Source: Lachnospiraceae bacterium (lineage in GTDB: Bacteria > Bacillota > Clostridia > Lachnospirales > Lachnospiraceae). From it: a stretch of 64,000 bases of DNA. The notes under the pieces are model-generated. The model was not told the DNA's origin. It saw only the letters and a program-made list of their open reading frames with translations, and made no database searches. Each line of letters starts with the position of its first letter. Within the stretch, counting starts at the first letter, position 1. The position numbers and the translations under genes were made by a program. Where the stretch lies: contig JAFQBM010000014.1 of the NCBI GenBank assembly GCA_017399685.1, forward strand, positions 54,046 through 118,045, in the 5' to 3' direction. Shown in pieces: positions 35,822-44,553 of this stretch.

Positions 35822-37081
35822 TTACATATCTACATCCCAGAAACCTTCTAATGTTCTGAAATAATCTTCTGGTGTCTCTTTTCTACGAATCAGTCGGATA
35901 CTTCCGTCTTCTCTTAATAGCACCTCTGCTGATTTTAATTTTCCATTATAGTTATATCCCATAGAAAATCCATGTGCACCGGTATCATGAATGACTAAAA
36001 TATCGCCCATTTCAATTTCAGGTAAATTTCTATCCACTGCAAATTTATCACAATTTTCGCACAAAGAACCTGTCACATCATAAACATGGTCTTTCGCCGC
36101 ATCTTCTTTTCCTAATACGGTAATGTGATGATATGCCCCATAAATTGCCGGACGCATTAGATTTACTGCACAAGCATCCACACCAATGTACTCCTTATGA
36201 GTGTGTTTTTCATGAATGGCTGTAGTAACAACATGTCCATAAGGTGCAAGCATGAAACGTCCTAATTCCGTAAAAATTTTTACATCTCCCATTCCTGCCG
36301 GAACTAAGATTTCTTCATATGCCTTTCTTACGCCTTCACCAATCGCAAGAATATCATTTGGTTCTTTATCCTCTGTATAAGGTACACCAATACCACCGGA
36401 CAAATTAATAAAGCTGATTTTTACTCCGGTTTCTTCTTTTAATTCTACTGCTGTTTTGAATAAAATCCCTGCCAAAGTAGGATAATAATCATTGGTTACG
36501 GTATTACTTGCCAAGAAGGAGTGCATCCCAAATTCTTCTACCCCAAGGGCTTTTAATTTCTTAAATGCCTCTGTCATTTGTGGTCTGGTCATACCATACT
36601 TGGCATCCCCCGGATTATCCATAATGGTGTTGGCAATGGCAAACTTTCCACCCGGGTTGAATCGACAGGAAATCTTCTTTGGAAGTCCTGCTGCTTCCTT
36701 TAAGAAATCAATATGTGTAATATCATCTAAATTAATGGTAGCCTCGATTTCTCTTGCATAAACAAATTCTTCTGCCGGAGTATCATTAGACGAAAACATA
36801 ATATCTTCCCCTGCAAATCCCAGTTTTTCTGCCATCATTAACTCTGTCATAGAAGCACAGTCTACTCCACATCCTTCTTCCTTTAAAATACGTAAAATAG
36901 TAGGATTTGGAGTTGCTTTTACTGCAAAATATTCTTGAAATCCTTTATTCCAGGAAAAAGCCTCTCTTAATTTTCTTGCATTCTCTCTGATTCCTTTTTC
37001 ATCATATAAATGGAACGGAGTTGGAACCTCTTTTATGATATTTTGAGCTTGTTCCTTTGTAATAAATGGGACCTTTTTCAT
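35822..37081 (-). CDS. lysA: Diaminopimelate decarboxylase-type PLP enzyme
   Basis: The product is 419 residues from MKKVPFITKEQ, chosen because AGAGG lies nine bases upstream; the open frame extends much further upstream but with unlikely sequence. Seen: PTPFHLYDEKGIRENARKLR, the PLP-lysine region YFAVKATPNP, the glycine-rich SGGIGVPY and the C-terminal DVTGSLCENCDKFAVDR (catalytic Cys). This fits fold III decarboxylases of the LysA group, which turn meso-diaminopimelate into lysine. The unusual SLCENCD and lack of flanking lysine genes leave room for a related substrate. Ddh at 42187 supplies meso-DAP. Confidence 0.82.
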   Translation of the reverse strand: MKKVPFITKEQAQNIIKEVPTPFHLYDEKGIRENARKLREAFSWNKGFQEYFAVKATPNPTILRILKEEGCGVDCASMTELMMAEKLGFAGEDIMFSSNDTPAEEFVYAREIEATINLDDITHIDFLKEAAGLPKKISCRFNPGGKFAIANTIMDNPGDAKYGMTRPQMTEAFKKLKALGVEEFGMHSFLASNTVTNDYYPTLAGILFKTAVELKEETGVKISFINLSGGIGVPYTEDKEPNDILAIGEGVRKAYEEILVPAGMGDVKIFTELGRFMLAPYGHVVTTAIHEKHTHKEYIGVDACAVNLMRPAIYGAYHHITVLGKEDAAKDHVYDVTGSLCENCDKFAVDRNLPEIEMGDILVIHDTGAHGFSMGYNYNGKLKSAEVLLREDGSIRLIRRKETPEDYFRTLEGFWDVDM

Positions 37082-37419
37082 TTGATTCATCCTCTTTCTT
37101 TGTTCTTTTCTTTTAATTTTATTCATCTGATAACATTTGTCAAGGGATTCAAAAAAATTAACAAAAAATAACGGGAAAGCAGGAAAACTGCATATTATTC
37201 TATTCCAATTAATAATTGCGAAAATTCTTAAAAAAATACTGTTGCAATCCGAGAAAAGATGTGCTAGTATAAAAATATACAAGATGTAGTTTTTAAAACT
37301 ACATCACAAATTATCAAAAACTTTTATTTGTAGTAATATTCTTTAAAATGAGTATACTATTTTTATTGATATCATGATATCAGTTCATTCAAGGAAGAAA
37401 GGATTTAGGAGGCGATGAT
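37082..37419 (+). promoter_or_regulatory. Leader and promoter region of the hemolysin III gene
   Basis: TTGCAA (37242-37247), 17-base spacer and TAGTAT (37265-37270) form a plausible plus-strand promoter. The start of the transcript would hold a near-perfect 23-base palindrome at 37283-37305 (GATGTAGTTTT arms). The remaining leader to the ATG is A+T-rich with nothing else clear. Confidence 0.45.
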
Positions 37420-38091
37420 ATGAAATATATTTGGACTCAAAGCAAACGTCATTTAAAAGACCCTGGCAGTGCCCTTACCCACTTTGTTGCAATGCTGCTA
37501 ACAATTCTGGGAATTGCACCTTTGTTATTAAAATCATTAAATGGTAACAATCCCGGCGGCGTATATTCTTTGGCAGTATTCATGATCAGTATGGTGTTAC
37601 TGTATGCAGCCAGCACCACTTATCACTCTTTAAATATTTCAAAAAAAATAAATTTAAGACTCCGCAAACTGGATCATGCCATGATTTTTGTATTAATTGC
37701 AGGCTCCTATACTCCAGTCTGTGCCTTAGTATTAAAAGGAAGTCTTGGACGTAACCTTTTGATTTTTATCTGGTCCGTTGCCATCATCGGAATTTTGTTT
37801 AAAATGTGCTGGATTACCTGTCCACACTGGTTATCTTCCACTATGTATATTTTAATGGGATGGGCAGTAGTTTTCGCTTTTAAACCTTTACTTGCGACTC
37901 TGTCAAGACCTGCCTTTTTATGGCTGTTAATGGGCGGTATCATTTATACCATTGGTGGCGTCATTTATGCCCTGAAACTTCCTATTTTCAATCAACGTCA
38001 TAAATATTTTGGAAGTCATGAAATTTTTCACTTATTCGTAATGGGCGGAAGCCTTTGCCACTTTATATTTATGTATCAATATATTGCTTAG
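37420..38091 (+). CDS. Hemolysin III / YqfA-family membrane protein
   Basis: The product is 223 residues with seven hydrophobic segments. The family signature residues are seen: TYHSL near 68 and HAMIFVLIAGSYTP, and a late H-x-x-x-H (SHEIFHLFVMGGSLCHF), the metal-site histidines of the PAQR/HlyIII superfamily. Family members are integral membrane proteins of uncertain activity (possible ceramidase-like hydrolase). GGAGG precedes the ATG, and an intrinsic terminator follows. Confidence 0.93.
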   Translation: MKYIWTQSKRHLKDPGSALTHFVAMLLTILGIAPLLLKSLNGNNPGGVYSLAVFMISMVLLYAASTTYHSLNISKKINLRLRKLDHAMIFVLIAGSYTPVCALVLKGSLGRNLLIFIWSVAIIGILFKMCWITCPHWLSSTMYILMGWAVVFAFKPLLATLSRPAFLWLLMGGIIYTIGGVIYALKLPIFNQRHKYFGSHEIFHLFVMGGSLCHFIFMYQYIA

Positions 38092-38133
38092 TTGCTTGTA
38101 CCCACAAGTTACTATAGATAAAACCCGAAAATA

Positions 38134-38174
38134 AGACACAGGAAGACTCTCTCACATCCTGTGTCTCATTTTTT
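38134..38174 (+). terminator. Terminator of the hemolysin III gene
   Basis: AGACACAGGA pairs with TCCTGTGTCT around 13 bases, followed by CATTTTTT. Confidence 0.85.
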
Positions 38175-38333
38175 ATGCCCATATATTTCCCAGGCAGACT
38201 TATAAAATTTATTCCATACAATCGCATTTTCACTACCATCCAGTCAAATGAACTACGGATTTTCTTCTTTCAAATCCTCTTCTTTTGTAAATGTAATCCC
38301 TGCGATTGTCAGATATATTCCTAATATATGCAG

Positions 38334-38368
38334 AAAAGAACAAAGTGTGCGAGACACTTTGTTCTTTT
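38334..38368 (-). terminator. Terminator of the aldolase gene
   Basis: On the minus strand GAACAAAGTGT pairs perfectly with ACACTTTGTTC around CTCGC, followed by TTTTC. Confidence 0.82.
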
Positions 38369-38409
38369 CCTTGAACTTCTTAGCCACTAAAACAAATCTA
38401 TAAATTATT

Positions 38410-39276
38410 TTATTCTGCTTTATTAACAGAACCAAATAATTCCATTTTTTCTTTCACTGTTGCCTTGATTGCTTCAAAACCTGGGGCTAACAGCTTACGA
38501 GGGTCAAAGCCCTTACCTGATTGATCTTTTCCAGCTTCGATATATTCACGGGTAGCTGCTGCAAAAGATAACTGACATTCTGTATTAACATTAATCTTAG
38601 CTACACCTAAAGAGATTGCTTTCTTAATCATATCAGAAGGAATACCAGTACCACCATGTAATACTAATGGCATTTCTCCAGTCTTTTGTTGGATTGCATC
38701 TAAAGTTTCGAAACTTAATCCAGCCCAGTTTTCTGGGTATTTACCATGGATATTTCCGATACCTGCTGCAAGCATAGTGATGCCTAAATCAGCAATTGCT
38801 TTACATTCATCTGGATCTGCACATTCACCAGCACCAACAACACCATCTTCTTCTCCACCGATAGAACCAACTTCAGCTTCTAAAGAAAGACCTTTTTCTT
38901 CACAAATCTTAACTAATTCAGTAGTCTTAGCAATGTTTTCTTCGATTGGGTAGTGAGAACCATCAAACATTACAGAAGAGAAACCAGCTTCGATACAAGC
39001 CTTAGCTCCTTCGTAGCTGCCGTGGTCTAAGTGCAATGCAACTGGTACAGTAATGTTTAATTCTTCTAACATACCATTTACCATACCTACGATAGTCTTA
39101 TAACCACACATATACTTTCCTGCACCTTCAGAAACACCTAAAATAACAGGGGACTTTAATTCCTGTGCAGTTAATAAAATAGCTTTGGTCCATTCTAAGT
39201 TGTTAATGTTAAACTGGCCAACTGCATATTTTCCTGCTTTTGCTTTTGTTAACATTTCTTTTGCTGAAACTAACAT
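38410..39276 (-). CDS. fba: Class II fructose-1,6-bisphosphate aldolase
   Basis: The product is 288 residues from MLVSAKEMLTKAK, chosen because GGAGG lies nine bases upstream. The zinc site is seen in ALHLDHGS, the acidic SLEAEVGSIGGEEDG segment, then AAGIGNIHGKYP and LHGGTGIP (phosphate loop) with KINVNTECQ. It splits fructose-1,6-bisphosphate into DHAP and glyceraldehyde-3-phosphate in glycolysis. Full length, well-formed terminator. Confidence 0.95.
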   Translation of the reverse strand: MLVSAKEMLTKAKAGKYAVGQFNINNLEWTKAILLTAQELKSPVILGVSEGAGKYMCGYKTIVGMVNGMLEELNITVPVALHLDHGSYEGAKACIEAGFSSVMFDGSHYPIEENIAKTTELVKICEEKGLSLEAEVGSIGGEEDGVVGAGECADPDECKAIADLGITMLAAGIGNIHGKYPENWAGLSFETLDAIQQKTGEMPLVLHGGTGIPSDMIKKAISLGVAKINVNTECQLSFAAATREYIEAGKDQSGKGFDPRKLLAPGFEAIKATVKEKMELFGSVNKAE

Positions 39277-39365
39277 TCGTAAATTCCTCCATCTATATTT
39301 CTTAATTGTAACAATATCATCATTACTATTATAACCCATTTAATATGAAAAAGAAAGTATTAATT

Positions 39366-39788
39366 TCATTTTGCATTCAGATAACAAATCATTCCCGGTC
39401 CTAATTCTTTGGTTGGTCTGGCAATAAAGCCATGTTTTTCATAGAAACTTTCTCTTCCCTTGGCACACATCAAATCCAACATCATCTGTGTTCCCGGTTC
39501 TGTTAAACTTTCCGCATACTTTTTTATGTATTCTAACAGCATGGAGCCAACGCCCTGTCCCTGTGCCTCCGGAACAATAATCAAATCCTGTACATAACAA
39601 ATTACCGCTCCATCCCCTACCATTCTTGCCATTCCAATGGGCGTTTCATCCTGAAAGGCACAAATTGTAAGCAGACTATTGTCCAATGCCTTTTTTGCCT
39701 GTTCCTTAGAAAGTTCTTTCCAATTTACTTTTTTCCGGAGTGATAAATAAGTTTGAACATCTAATTGATTTTCCTTAATCTGAATCAT
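39366..39788 (-). CDS. GNAT-family N-acetyltransferase
   Basis: The product is 140 residues from MIQIKENQLDV (GGAGG five bases upstream). The acetyl-CoA-binding motif is VPEAQGQGVGSMLLEYI, preceded by the strand AVICYVQDLIIV. The late YEKHGFIARP is the usual motif B region. Substrate unknown. Confidence 0.9.
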   Translation of the reverse strand: MIQIKENQLDVQTYLSLRKKVNWKELSKEQAKKALDNSLLTICAFQDETPIGMARMVGDGAVICYVQDLIIVPEAQGQGVGSMLLEYIKKYAESLTEPGTQMMLDLMCAKGRESFYEKHGFIARPTKELGPGMICYLNAK

Positions 39789-39882
39789 ATCTGCCTCCAT
39801 GATTTACTCTTGTTTATGACACCTACGGATTGCTTCGCACATTGTGCTTCCACAATCCTAAAAACATTCGAAATCCCTCATA

Positions 39883-40599
39883 TTACTGTTCCAGAAATGC
39901 TTTTTTTACTTCCTTGGTAAATCCTCTTCCAAGGGATACCACCATACCATTCTTTAAAGTTGCTTCTTTATAAGTCACTTTACTGATTTCAGAAACCTTA
40001 AGAATAAAACTCTGGCTCGCCCTTACAAAACCTTCTCCTACTTTTTCCACTAAATCTGTAATGGTATCATATACCCGGTACTCTTCTTTTTTCGTCACAA
40101 TGACACACTGAGTCTGCACTCTTTCAATATAAATAATATCATCCACAGGAATTCGCTTTTTTAAATTACTAACGGTAATCACTAATTCTCTTTGTTTTTC
40201 CTTGGCTTTCAGTTCTCTTACCTTCGCCACAGCCTTTAACAGGGTACGCTCCAGTTTGTCTTTATCCACCGGTTTCATAACATAACCAATGGCATCCACA
40301 TCAAAGGCTTCTACTGCGAATTCACTGTGCCCCGTAATGAAGAATACCACGATATCTTCATTGACTTCCTTCAGATTCTTGGCAACCTCCATTCCATCCA
40401 TACCTATCATATCCACATCCAGAATGGCAATATCCAAGGGTTCCTTTTTTATGTATTCTATGATATCTTTCCCAGCCATGAAATTTACTAATTCCAGCGT
40501 AAATTCTTCATACTCTTCATCAATTTCTTTCATATAATGGTTATTTATTTTCAGCATCCGCTTCTCATCGTCGCAAAGTCCTACCCTGTAATTTTCCAT
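39883..40599 (-). CDS. LytTR-family response regulator
   Basis: The product is 238 residues: receiver domain 1-120 with acidic pocket CDDE, phosphoacceptor DIAILDVDM and the conserved K in YVMKPVD, then a LytTR DNA-binding domain from about 140 (IPVDDIIYIERVQTQCVIVT, then FVRASQSFILKV). Pairs with the GHKL kinase 17 bp upstream. This is the AgrA/ComE architecture; targets unknown. No AgrD/AgrB-type peptide genes are nearby. Confidence 0.93.
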   Translation of the reverse strand: MENYRVGLCDDEKRMLKINNHYMKEIDEEYEEFTLELVNFMAGKDIIEYIKKEPLDIAILDVDMIGMDGMEVAKNLKEVNEDIVVFFITGHSEFAVEAFDVDAIGYVMKPVDKDKLERTLLKAVAKVRELKAKEKQRELVITVSNLKKRIPVDDIIYIERVQTQCVIVTKKEEYRVYDTITDLVEKVGEGFVRASQSFILKVSEISKVTYKEATLKNGMVVSLGRGFTKEVKKAFLEQ

Positions 40600-40616
40600 A
40601 CAAAATTCCCCTCCTG

Positions 40617-41897
40617 CTATTTATTAAATCGAATCTTAACGGTAAATACATTGTTTTCAAAGGAAATCTTTATCTCTCCCTTGTATTTTTCTACAATTTG
40701 TTTCATACTCTTAATTCCCATTCCATGACTGTCCTCATCTTCTTTACTGGTAATAAATTCTCCTCCTTTTTTCTTCGGAGCATCTTTATAGGAATTTTCA
40801 CAAATCACAAGGAAATGGTCGTTTTTTTCCTCCACTGTAAGGTCAATCCACTTCTTCTCAGCCTTCTGGGCTGCTTCCATGGCATTATCCAGTAAATTTC
40901 CGAAAAGGGTGGAGATATCCATATCGGATAATTTCAATTCTTTTAACAATAGTTTACTGTCAAACTTAATTCCTAATTCTTTTGCCCGCATTTTCTTTGT
41001 ACTTACCAAAGAAGCCAGCGTGGTACTTTCTGTTACTACCACATCATTGGCCCGTTCAATCTTATGATACATCTCTTCTATGTATTCCTTTAATTCTTCT
41101 TCCTGTCCCGTATCGCAAAGGAGCTTTAACACCGCAATGTGGTTGTTCATATCATGTCTTAAAATACGAAGTTTCTTGGTTTCTTCCTCTATGTCTTTCT
41201 TCCATTGGCGTTCCAAAACCATCTGCTGAATCATCAGTCGTTCCTCCACATCTTCAATGGACTTTAACCACACTGCATAGTAAAGTGCCACACCAATTCC
41301 AAACACCAGAACATAAACAAGTCCTAAAAATACATACTGTTCAATCACCAGATTCAGATTATTTAAATGTGTCATCAAGGAAAAATGAATGAGTTCCATA
41401 ACAACACTGCAAAATCCATAAATCACAACTAAAACTATCAGGTCGTCTCTTTTTAAGTCCGGCTGTCTTGGTCGTTTCGATTTTAAAAAGCTTACCACCG
41501 CCAGCATCAATACTCTGGAAAATACAATGAGTCCCCAATAATTTACACTATCTTCTTCAATGGCAAATTTATCAATAATAGCAATTGAAACAATATCCAC
41601 GGTTACAAATACCATACGATACAAAAACCAGTAAAATATTCTTTCTTTTTTATTATTTACATATCCTCTAAAGGTAAGAACCAGAGTAATCATCATGGTA
41701 AAGTAACTATACCAGATGGCAACATTTCTTTCTCCAAAAAAAATTCTCGCAATGGACAGGGCAGAAAACAAAACCGCTGCCACTATCATCAAAAGATTCA
41801 TACCTCTTTTTTTATGACGCTCTGTTAAAAAATATCCTGTAAACTTCAGCCAGAAATAAGCATCGATACATCCTACTGCCAATGGAAATACTATCAT
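40617..41897 (-). CDS. GHKL-type sensor histidine kinase (AgrC-like)
   Basis: The product is 426 residues. Six hydrophobic segments fill residues 1-215; then a dimerisation helix with the phospho-His motif LRHDMNNHI and a GHKL ATPase domain with N-box NLLDNAMEA and G-box DSHGMGIKSM. Architecture is that of peptide-sensing AgrC-type kinases, although no cognate peptide gene is visible. Encoded just before its LytTR regulator. Confidence 0.92.
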   Translation of the reverse strand: MIVFPLAVGCIDAYFWLKFTGYFLTERHKKRGMNLLMIVAAVLFSALSIARIFFGERNVAIWYSYFTMMITLVLTFRGYVNNKKERIFYWFLYRMVFVTVDIVSIAIIDKFAIEEDSVNYWGLIVFSRVLMLAVVSFLKSKRPRQPDLKRDDLIVLVVIYGFCSVVMELIHFSLMTHLNNLNLVIEQYVFLGLVYVLVFGIGVALYYAVWLKSIEDVEERLMIQQMVLERQWKKDIEEETKKLRILRHDMNNHIAVLKLLCDTGQEEELKEYIEEMYHKIERANDVVVTESTTLASLVSTKKMRAKELGIKFDSKLLLKELKLSDMDISTLFGNLLDNAMEAAQKAEKKWIDLTVEEKNDHFLVICENSYKDAPKKKGGEFITSKEDEDSHGMGIKSMKQIVEKYKGEIKISFENNVFTVKIRFNK

Positions 41898-42047
41898 AAT
41901 TACCTTTTACCTCCATTATTTATCCGAGATTCGCAGCAATTTGCAAAGGATATTCTGAATCATCCCGGATTATGCATACATAATAGATTCTATCTTAATT
42001 GTCCACTAATTTCAATCTTTTTCCCTAAAAAAAAATCTTTAAATTTA

Positions 42048-42076
42048 TTGCATGGATTGGAATACAGTGGTAAAAT
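42048..42076 (+). promoter_or_regulatory. Sigma-A promoter of ddh
   Basis: TTGCAT (42048-42053), 17-base spacer, TAAAAT (42071-42076), 110 bases before the ddh start. Confidence 0.6.
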
Positions 42077-42104
42077 GTAAAACGATTGATAAATATGTTA
42101 CCCA

Positions 42105-42158
42105 GGTCAAAAAATCATACTTTTTTCATGCAACCATGAAAAGTATGCCCTTTTGACC
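42105..42158 (+). promoter_or_regulatory. Long hairpin in the ddh leader
   Basis: GGTCAAAA (42105) pairs with TTTTGACC (42158), and inside it CATACTTTT with AAAAGTATG and CATG with CATG, giving over 20 bp with small bulges. No T-run follows; the ribosome site (TTTGGAGG) begins 15 bases downstream. Could stabilise the mRNA or control translation. Confidence 0.6.
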
Positions 42159-42186
42159 CTAGTATCATAATATTTGGAGGTATATT

Positions 42187-43173
42187 ATGCAAATTAGAAT
42201 AGGTATTATGGGCTATGGTAATTTAGGCCGCGGTATCGAATGTGCCATTAAGCAGAATCCTGATTTGGAACTGGTTGCGGTATTCACCCGTAGAAATCCT
42301 GAATCTGTCCATATTTTAACAGAAAATGTAAAGGTATATCCTGCGGAAGATGCTGTCAAAATGAAAAACGACATCGATGTTTTGATTTTATGCGGTGGAA
42401 GTGCAACTGACCTTCCGGAACAAACCAAAGAATATGCAAAATACTTTAATGTAGTGGATAGTTTCGATACTCATGCGAAAATTCCTGAGCATTTTGAAAA
42501 CGTAAACGAAACTGCCAGCACCAATGGTAACATCGCAATCATTTCTGCCGGATGGGATCCTGGTATGTTCTCATTAAACAGACTATATGCAAATGCAGTT
42601 TTACCTCAAGGTGAGGATTATACTTTCTGGGGAAAGGGTGTAAGCCAGGGACATTCTGATGCGATTCGCAGAATTGAAGGTGTATTGGATGCCAAACAAT
42701 ATACCATTCCTATTGAAAGTGCTTTAGCTGAAGTAAGAAGTGGTTCAAACCCAAAATTAGCTACCCGCGAAAAACATCTAAGAGAGTGTTTTGTTGTTGC
42801 AAAAGAAGGGGCGGACTTGGCTCGTATTGAAAACGAAATTAAGACGATGCCAAACTACTTTGCAGACTATGACACAATCGTACATTTCATCACAGAAGAA
42901 GAATTAAAAAGAGACCACAGCGGTATTCCACATGGTGGTTTCGTCATCCGCAGTGGTAAGACCGGCTGGAACTTAGAAAACAACCATATTATCGAATACA
43001 ATATAAAATTAGATTCAAATCCTGAATTTACTGCTTCTGTGATTGCAGCCTGTGCAAGAGCTGCATTCCGTATGAGAAGCGAAGGTATGACCGGATGCAA
43101 GACTATTTTTGATATTGCTCCTGCATATTTAAGTCCATTAAGTGGGGAAGAATTAAGAAAAACTATGCTGTAA
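42187..43173 (+). CDS. ddh: meso-Diaminopimelate D-dehydrogenase
   Basis: The product is 328 residues. An N-terminal Rossmann fold (IRIGIMGYGNLGRGIECAIK, GNLGRG loop, then VFTRRNP) binds NADP; IISAGWDPGMFSLNRLYANA and FWGKGVSQGHSDAIRRIEG are diagnostic of Ddh, which makes meso-diaminopimelate in one step from tetrahydrodipicolinate. It supplies peptidoglycan and, via LysA, lysine. GGAGG lies upstream. A hairpin follows as terminator. Confidence 0.96.
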   Translation: MQIRIGIMGYGNLGRGIECAIKQNPDLELVAVFTRRNPESVHILTENVKVYPAEDAVKMKNDIDVLILCGGSATDLPEQTKEYAKYFNVVDSFDTHAKIPEHFENVNETASTNGNIAIISAGWDPGMFSLNRLYANAVLPQGEDYTFWGKGVSQGHSDAIRRIEGVLDAKQYTIPIESALAEVRSGSNPKLATREKHLRECFVVAKEGADLARIENEIKTMPNYFADYDTIVHFITEEELKRDHSGIPHGGFVIRSGKTGWNLENNHIIEYNIKLDSNPEFTASVIAACARAAFRMRSEGMTGCKTIFDIAPAYLSPLSGEELRKTML

Positions 43174-43257
43174 GCATTGAAACTTAAAAAGGGAACGAAT
43201 AGCAGGTTTCAGGCTGTAAGCATTTAGCTTCATTTGGGAGCAGACAGAAAATTTCAT

Positions 43258-43290
43258 GCCGGTAACCCTTGGGTATTGCCGGCTTTTCTT
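43258..43290 (+). terminator. Terminator after ddh
   Basis: GCCGG with CCGGC, and ACCC with GGGT inside, form an interrupted stem followed by TTTTCTT. Confidence 0.65.
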
Positions 43291-43310
43291 AGAAAGGAAC
43301 AGGAAGTATT

Positions 43311-44048
43311 GTGGGTTTATTTCGTTTAGACGGTCCCTTTTATAAAGGGCTTTGTTATGTTACTGATTTTGTTTTAATTGTTTGTTTGTGGCTGGTCTGC
43401 TGCATTCCTGTTATTACGATTGGTGCCTCTACTACTGCATTATACAGTACGGGCATGCGTTTACACGAAGAACGGGAACGCTATATCGTAAGGGAATTTT
43501 TTCAGGCTTTTCGCCATAATTTTAAACAAGGCACCGGGGCATTTCTGATACAATTTCTGGTAGGTGCCATTTTAGCTTTGGATTTATATTTTTGGTGGGT
43601 TATGGATATGTCCGTCCGCGGAATTATGCTGGCAATTACCATTATTATGTTATTGTGTTATCTTATTGTCAGTCTTTACCTTTATCCATTGATTGCCAAG
43701 TTTAAAAATTCTTTGACTGCGCAGATAAAAAATGCTTTTTTATTTTCGGTTCTTTATCTGCCATACACTGTTGTAATGGTTGGATTTACAGGTTTGCTTA
43801 TCTATATGTATGTCAGTGGGTCCTTAAGTACCTCCGTCTTCATATTCCTTGGCATTCCTTTGCTGTTGTTCCTATACTCCAAGGTATTTTCCATGATTTT
43901 CATAAAACATATTGCGGCTCATATGTCCGATTATGCGGATTCTCTTAGTGAGGCAGAGCAAAAAAGATACCTGGAAGATGCCCAGCAGTTAAACGACGAC
44001 GGTCGTACCAAAAAGAAAAAGAAGAAAAAAGTAACTACACAAGAATAG
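43311..44048 (+). CDS. YesL-family (DUF624) membrane protein
   Basis: The product is 245 residues with a GTG start (GGAAG upstream). Five or so hydrophobic helices and the N-terminal FRLDGPFYKGLCYVTDFVLI, then CIPVITIGASTTALYS, are the DUF624/YesL signature. The C-terminus is cytoplasmic and ends in a Lys-rich stretch. YesL proteins often accompany carbohydrate ABC transporters, but none is present here. An XRE gene follows 29 bp downstream. Confidence 0.9.
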   Translation: MGLFRLDGPFYKGLCYVTDFVLIVCLWLVCCIPVITIGASTTALYSTGMRLHEERERYIVREFFQAFRHNFKQGTGAFLIQFLVGAILALDLYFWWVMDMSVRGIMLAITIIMLLCYLIVSLYLYPLIAKFKNSLTAQIKNAFLFSVLYLPYTVVMVGFTGLLIYMYVSGSLSTSVFIFLGIPLLLFLYSKVFSMIFIKHIAAHMSDYADSLSEAEQKRYLEDAQQLNDDGRTKKKKKKKVTTQE

Positions 44049-44077
44049 AAGATACATACAAGAACAGGAGGAAAACA

Positions 44078-44422
44078 ATGAGTGAACTTTTTAACCGATT
44101 TGCTTTTCAAAAAAATGTAAAGAGATTAGCAAAAGAAAATGGATTGCAACTAAAAGAACTGGAACAGGCTTTAGGTATGCCGGTTTCCTCTTTATCCAGA
44201 TACTGGAGTGTTTCAAAAAATAACGTGAAGGCACCGGATCCTTCCATCACTGTTATCATCAAAATTGCAAACTTTTTCGAAGTAAGTATTGATGAATTAA
44301 TTGGAAGGGAATTAAACAACGATTTTGATCTTCAAGGCGACTTAGCCATTGAACAAAGAGATACCAAGGAATTGGCAAAACGGATTCAGAAATTATCCTC
44401 ACAATTGCTGGATAGACTATAA
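44078..44422 (+). CDS. XRE-family helix-turn-helix protein
   Basis: The product is 114 residues. The HTH region reads ENGLQLKELEQALGMPVSSL, then SRYWSVSKNNVKAPDPSI and NFFEVSIDELIGREL, a normal XRE domain; the last 35 residues form a helix that could dimerise. AGGAGG lies eight bases before ATG. Downstream of the YesL gene, probably in one transcript. Confidence 0.85.
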   Translation: MSELFNRFAFQKNVKRLAKENGLQLKELEQALGMPVSSLSRYWSVSKNNVKAPDPSITVIIKIANFFEVSIDELIGRELNNDFDLQGDLAIEQRDTKELAKRIQKLSSQLLDRL

Positions 44423-44436
44423 CTTTCAATATCATA

Positions 44437-44478
44437 GTGGTTCAAAAGAAATTTATGTATTTATTTCTTTTGAACCAC
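44437..44478. terminator. Perfect 16-bp inverted repeat after the XRE gene
   Basis: GTGGTTCAAAAGAAAT (44437-44452) and ATTTCTTTTGAACCAC (44463-44478) are exact complements, loop of 10. The T-run after it is poor (TTAAAC), so it may act as a terminator only weakly. Confidence 0.5.
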
Positions 44479-44491
44479 TTAAACATGTAAA

Positions 44492-44540
44492 AGGGGGCCT
44501 TGCTCCGGTAGATTATCTACGCTGGAGCAAAGCCCCTTCC
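44492..44540. terminator. Bidirectional terminator between convergent genes
   Basis: GGGGC, TTGCTCC and GTAGA pair with CTAC, GGAGCAA and GCCCC across a TTAT loop, with A-rich and TTCC flanks. It separates the XRE gene from the carboxyltransferase gene. Confidence 0.7.
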
Positions 44541-44553
44541 TAATTCATATTAT

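Noticed and set aside
40982..41392. Plus-strand 136-residue frame
   Set aside because: Antisense shadow of the histidine kinase gene.
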